DNA from: an uncultured Pontibacter sp. | Lineage (GTDB): Bacteria; Bacteroidota; Bacteroidia; Cytophagales; Hymenobacteraceae | Reading direction: 5' to 3' | DNA: 64,000 nt | Assembly: GCA_947499125.1 (NCBI GenBank) | Contig: CANMMP010000001.1 | Coordinates: 930,001 to 994,000 of the forward strand | The notes under the pieces: model-generated | Seen by the model: the letters and a program-made list of their open reading frames with translations, nothing else | What the model was told of the DNA's origin: nothing | Database searches by the model: none | Translations under genes and position numbers: made by a program | Shown here: piece by piece, positions 61,098-64,000 of the stretch | Position numbering within the stretch: position 1 is the first letter of the stretch | Layout: the number at the start of each line of letters is the position of its first letter

Positions 61098-62342
61098 TTG
61101 AAACTACTCTACGACATCGGCCTGAAAGCTTACAACGGACTACTTGCAGTAGCTGCTCCTTTTAAACAAAAGGCTAAGTTGATGCTGCAGGGCCGTGACA
61201 TGCAGTTTGAGAAGTTGCAGCAGGCGCTTGCCGGTAATACTGCACCGGTGGTGTGGTTTCATTGTGCATCGCTGGGTGAGTTTGAGCAGGGCCGCCCGGT
61301 TATGGAAGCCTTTAAAGCTGAGTTTCCGGAGTATAAGATCATGCTCACCTTCTTCTCCCCTTCCGGTTACGAGGTGCGCAAGAACTATAGCGGTGCCGAT
61401 TACATTTTTTACCTGCCGCTTGATAGCGCTGCCAATGCCCGAAACTTCATTTCTATAGTCCAGCCTAAGCTGACGGTGTTTGTGAAGTATGAATTCTGGC
61501 ATTATTACCTGCAGGAGCTGGAACAGCGCCAAATTCCTATACTTTCTATTTCGGCTATTTTCCGGCCAGACCAGGTTTTCTTTAAGCCTTATGGGGAGTT
61601 CAACCGCAACATGCTGCGCCGCTTTACGCATATTTACACCCAAAACAAACAATCTGTAGACCTGCTGCAAACTATAGATATAACCAACACAACTATAGCC
61701 GGCGACACCCGCTTTGACAGGGTGCTGCAAACAGCCGCAACTATAAAACCGATTCCGTTGGTAGATGCTTTTACCCGAGGCGGCGATGTATTTATGGTTG
61801 GTAGCAGTTGGCCTGCGGATATTGAGGTGCTGTTACCATTAATCCAGAAGTATAAGTCAACTATAAAATTTATCATCGCGCCGCACGAGATCCACGAGAA
61901 CGGTATCTCTACTTTAATGCAAACTATAGGTGAAGGTGCTGTGCGTTTCTCGAAGGCTGATGCAGCAACTATAGCTAACTATAACGTGCTGGTGATCGAT
62001 AATATTGGAATGCTGTCTGCCCTTTATAGTTATGGCACTTATGCTTTTATAGGTGGTGCGTTTGGTAAGGGCTTACATAATACCCTGGAAGCTGCTGTGT
62101 TTGGATTGCCATTGTTTTTCGGGCCGAAGTATGGCAAGTTCCAGGAAGCGGTGGACCTGGTAAAACTGGGTTGTGCCTTCCCGGTAAATAATGCGGATGA
62201 GCTGTTGGCTGCTTTTGAGAAAGTACATACCACACCCGGAGCACGCCAAACTATAACCGACAAAGAAAAAGCTTACGTACAAGAGCAGGCAGGTGCCACC
62301 ACACAAATTATGGCCGACATACAGCGCCTGTTAAAAAGATAA
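61098..62342 (+). CDS. waaA: 3-deoxy-D-manno-octulosonic acid (Kdo) transferase
   Basis: The 414-residue GT-B glycosyltransferase adds Kdo to lipid IVA in LPS synthesis at the inner membrane. The start is a TTG at 61098. VVWFHCASLGEFEQGRPVMEAFKAEFPEYKIMLTFFSPSGYEVRKNY (about 50-97) is the WaaA N-terminal signature. VGSSWPADIEVLLP and IAPHEIHENGI follow. The C-terminal donor site is YAFIGGAFGKGLHNTLEAAVFGLPLFFGPKYGKFQEA. It ends one base before rsgA. The coding sequence is unusually dense in ACTATA/TATAGT words. Confidence 0.93.
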   Translation: MKLLYDIGLKAYNGLLAVAAPFKQKAKLMLQGRDMQFEKLQQALAGNTAPVVWFHCASLGEFEQGRPVMEAFKAEFPEYKIMLTFFSPSGYEVRKNYSGADYIFYLPLDSAANARNFISIVQPKLTVFVKYEFWHYYLQELEQRQIPILSISAIFRPDQVFFKPYGEFNRNMLRRFTHIYTQNKQSVDLLQTIDITNTTIAGDTRFDRVLQTAATIKPIPLVDAFTRGGDVFMVGSSWPADIEVLLPLIQKYKSTIKFIIAPHEIHENGISTLMQTIGEGAVRFSKADAATIANYNVLVIDNIGMLSALYSYGTYAFIGGAFGKGLHNTLEAAVFGLPLFFGPKYGKFQEAVDLVKLGCAFPVNNADELLAAFEKVHTTPGARQTITDKEKAYVQEQAGATTQIMADIQRLLKR

Positions 62343-62343
62343 G

Positions 62344-63267
62344 ATGAAAGGAGTTGTAATAAAATCAACGGGTTCGTGGTACTTGGTTCGGGATGCGGAA
62401 GGCAAACTGCATCGCGCCCGTTTGCGTGGCAAGTTCAAGATAAAAGGCCTGAAAGTAAGTAACCCGCTGGCTGTAGGCGACCGCGTGGAGTTTGATGTGG
62501 AAACTACCGGCGAAGACACGGCCGTGATACATAAAATAGAAGACCGCGAAAACTACATCATCCGCCAGAGCACGCACAAAACGGCTTACTCGCATATTAT
62601 TGCTGCCAACTTAGACCAGGCATTACTTATAGTTACCTTAGTCTCGCCACGTACTTCTTTTGGTTTTATAGACCGCTTTTTAGTTACAGCCGAAGCCTAC
62701 GACATCCCAACGATACTTGTATTCAACAAAACCGATCTGTACGACGATGAAATGCGCAATTACCAGCGCCAGATCAGCCATATGTACGAGCAAATCGGCT
62801 ACAGCAGTATTACGGTTTCGGCGAAGACCAACGAAGGGATAGAAGAAATGAACAGCCTTTTACAAGGCAATACTACGTTGCTCTCCGGCCACTCCGGTGT
62901 TGGTAAATCCACGCTCATCAACCTTATAGTTCCGGACCTGGAGCTGAAGACCTCTGAAATTTCTGACTTTTCGGATAAGGGCGTGCACACTACCACCTTT
63001 GCCGAGATGTTTGAGATAGATAACGAAACATTTATTATTGATACGCCTGGTATAAAAGAATTGGGTATCGTGGATATCTCTAAAAACCAGTTGGGGCATT
63101 ACTTCCCGGAGATGCGCGACCGTATGAACCAGTGCCGCTTTAATAACTGCACTCACTTTAACGAGCCCGGCTGTGCTATAGTAGAGGCCGTGCGCAAAAA
63201 CGACATCTCGCTTACCCGCTACGAAAGCTACCTGAGCATGCTGATGGGTGACGACAACCGCAAGTAA
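62344..63267 (+). CDS. rsgA: Small ribosomal subunit biogenesis GTPase RsgA
   Basis: The 307-residue circularly permuted GTPase assists 30S maturation. It has an N-terminal OB-fold (about 1-70), then FNKTDL (G4 first), the P-loop GHSGVGKST (182-190, K188), DTPGIKELG as G3, and the C-terminal zinc domain with C264, C269, H271 and C277 in CRFNNCTHFNEPGC. It starts one base after waaA, so the two are co-transcribed. Both key features of the family are intact. Confidence 0.97.
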   Translation: MKGVVIKSTGSWYLVRDAEGKLHRARLRGKFKIKGLKVSNPLAVGDRVEFDVETTGEDTAVIHKIEDRENYIIRQSTHKTAYSHIIAANLDQALLIVTLVSPRTSFGFIDRFLVTAEAYDIPTILVFNKTDLYDDEMRNYQRQISHMYEQIGYSSITVSAKTNEGIEEMNSLLQGNTTLLSGHSGVGKSTLINLIVPDLELKTSEISDFSDKGVHTTTFAEMFEIDNETFIIDTPGIKELGIVDISKNQLGHYFPEMRDRMNQCRFNNCTHFNEPGCAIVEAVRKNDISLTRYESYLSMLMGDDNRK

Positions 63268-63274
63268 GTATAGC

Positions 63275-63715
63275 CTACTCTGTGATCAGCCATTGCACAG
63301 CGCTCTGTTCGTCATTAAAGTTATGGAATTGCAACGTTGTATCTGAACCGGAAAGTGTGTTCTGAGCGAGTGCCTGTATAAAGTTTTCGCGGTTGAGATT
63401 ATTGGTGCCCAGGCGGGCAACTTTTTTAAGACGTGTACTCACCAGTAGTTTTGCAAAGTTTGTATTCATCTCCACAAATTCTTCGTCGGTAACGCCTTCC
63501 ACATTCTGGTGGGCATCTATCAGCAGCTTTTTTATATCGTAATTCCGGATCTTTTCCAGTAGCACCCCGATCGTATAGTTTAACTCAGCTCCCGTAGAAT
63601 ATTTCAGGTCCAGCCACCTTACTTTCAGAAGGTCAACAGACACATCATAACTCATCTCGGTTAGCCCGTCTTTATGTAAGATCATGCGGTAAAAGCTGTC
63701 AGCTGCTTGATACAA
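63275..63715 (-). CDS. STAS-like protein of unknown function
   Basis: The 146-residue soluble product has an alternating strand-helix pattern reminiscent of the SpoIIAA/STAS-like proteins of Bacteroidota: VDLLKVRWLDLKYSTGAELNYTIGVLLEKIRNYDIKKLLIDAHQNVEGVTDEEFVEMNTNFAKLLVSTRLKKVARL. No catalytic motif is visible. I do not recognise a characterised family. It converges with rsgA, 7 nt apart, without a terminator. Function unknown. Confidence 0.68.
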   Translation of the reverse strand: MYQAADSFYRMILHKDGLTEMSYDVSVDLLKVRWLDLKYSTGAELNYTIGVLLEKIRNYDIKKLLIDAHQNVEGVTDEEFVEMNTNFAKLLVSTRLKKVARLGTNNLNRENFIQALAQNTLSGSDTTLQFHNFNDEQSAVQWLITE

Positions 63716-63864
63716 GGCTAATATAGTAAAAATATACTATAGTTGTAGGCCTATAATCCTAAAACCTGAAATTCCTAAGTATAAAAGCTTCAGAGTCGTT
63801 TGTTCAAACCATCTGTTCTTCGTGCCGTTAGTTTTCTGTATAACCTACTCTAAAACGAATACTT

Positions 63865-64000
63865 ATGAAGCTCGACAACGCGAATATTCTGATAACCGGC
63901 GGCACCTTAGGAATAGGCCATGCCACAGCCGAAATACTGATAAAGCACGGTGCCAACGTAGCTATTACTGGTCGCGACGATAAACGTACACACAAGGCTG
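63865..64000 (+). CDS. Short-chain dehydrogenase/reductase, N-terminal fragment
   Basis: The first 45 codons are in the window, from an ATG at 63865; the rest lies beyond the right edge. The start reads MKLDNANILITGGTLGIG, then HATAEILIKHGANVAITGRDDKR. TGGTLGIG is the SDR cofactor-binding motif TGxxxGxG, and the basic residues after ITGR suggest NADP. This resembles DltE/YciK-like SDRs, but the substrate cannot be inferred from this part. Confidence 0.85.
   Translation, partial: MKLDNANILITGGTLGIGHATAEILIKHGANVAITGRDDKRTHKA

Noticed and set aside
61140-61730. 196-codon ORF antisense to waaA
   Set aside because: It is a shadow of the waaA coding frame; its sequence has no recognisable domain.

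Overview
The window looks like a chromosomal segment of a member of the Bacteroidota, most likely a Cytophagales/Hymenobacteraceae relative (Pontibacter-like). The lineage call is inference. It rests on an IPExxxVDY-type gene beside pyk, a PorT-type protein beside ubiE/menG, a TPR/PD40/OmpA protein, a DUF5606-type gene, a Fur/PerR-type regulator without CxxC zinc sites, and promoter -7 elements of the form TAnnTTTG. Nearly all of the window is ordinary housekeeping chromosome: no prophage, CRISPR array, rRNA operon or large mobile element was seen.

Layout. 0-5 kb: start of a probable NAD+ synthase, acpP-fabF-rnc, the IPExxxVDY-type gene with pyk, and rpsT. 5-15 kb: an acidic lipoprotein, a YheT-type hydrolase, a 0.9-kb gene-free stretch packed with unrelated palindromes, rsmG, a glycosyltransferase overlapping a sigma factor gene, tgt, an LptF/LptG-type permease, a DMT transporter and ispE. 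15-30 kb: two PLP enzymes, an AT-rich pair of unknown genes, atpD-atpC, a DPP-IV type peptidase, purL, tRNA-Gln(UUG), glutathione peroxidase with an OhrR-type regulator, prs and rplY. 30-41 kb: pth, an acyltransferase, an MFS transporter, metG, msrB and typA, plus two REP-associated tyrosine transposases (RAYTs), each with its own flanking palindromes. 41-54 kb: lipoproteins including a tandem paralogous pair with a DxDRH motif, an SDR, a type IX secretion-like cluster (PorT family, ubiE, PorE-like protein, TPR/PD40 protein), engB and a TonB-like protein. 54-64 kb: fbp, aspartate kinase, enoyl-CoA hydratase, a PerR-like regulator with peroxiredoxin, crcB, a HAD-IB protein, waaA, rsgA, and the start of an SDR gene.

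Working units visible from spacing are fabF/rnc (TAGTG stop-start), glycosyltransferase/sigma factor (10-nt overlap), ubiE/porT (52-nt overlap), gpx with ohrR-like (two operator-like boxes around the promoter), perR-like with prx (a 7-1-7 Per-type box in the leader), waaA/rsgA and atpD/atpC. Convergent gene pairs are usually separated by strong bidirectional hairpin terminators.

The most unusual signals are: (1) two RAYT genes with distinct REP families, one carrying a copy of its own REP inside its reading frame; (2) a strongly over-represented ACTATA/TATAGT word found inside genes, between genes and in terminator stems; (3) the tandem lipoproteins with an atypical-kinase-like motif, one with the key Asp replaced; (4) the palindrome-rich stretch at 7.17-8.05 kb. 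All calls come from reading the sequence by eye; no searches were run.
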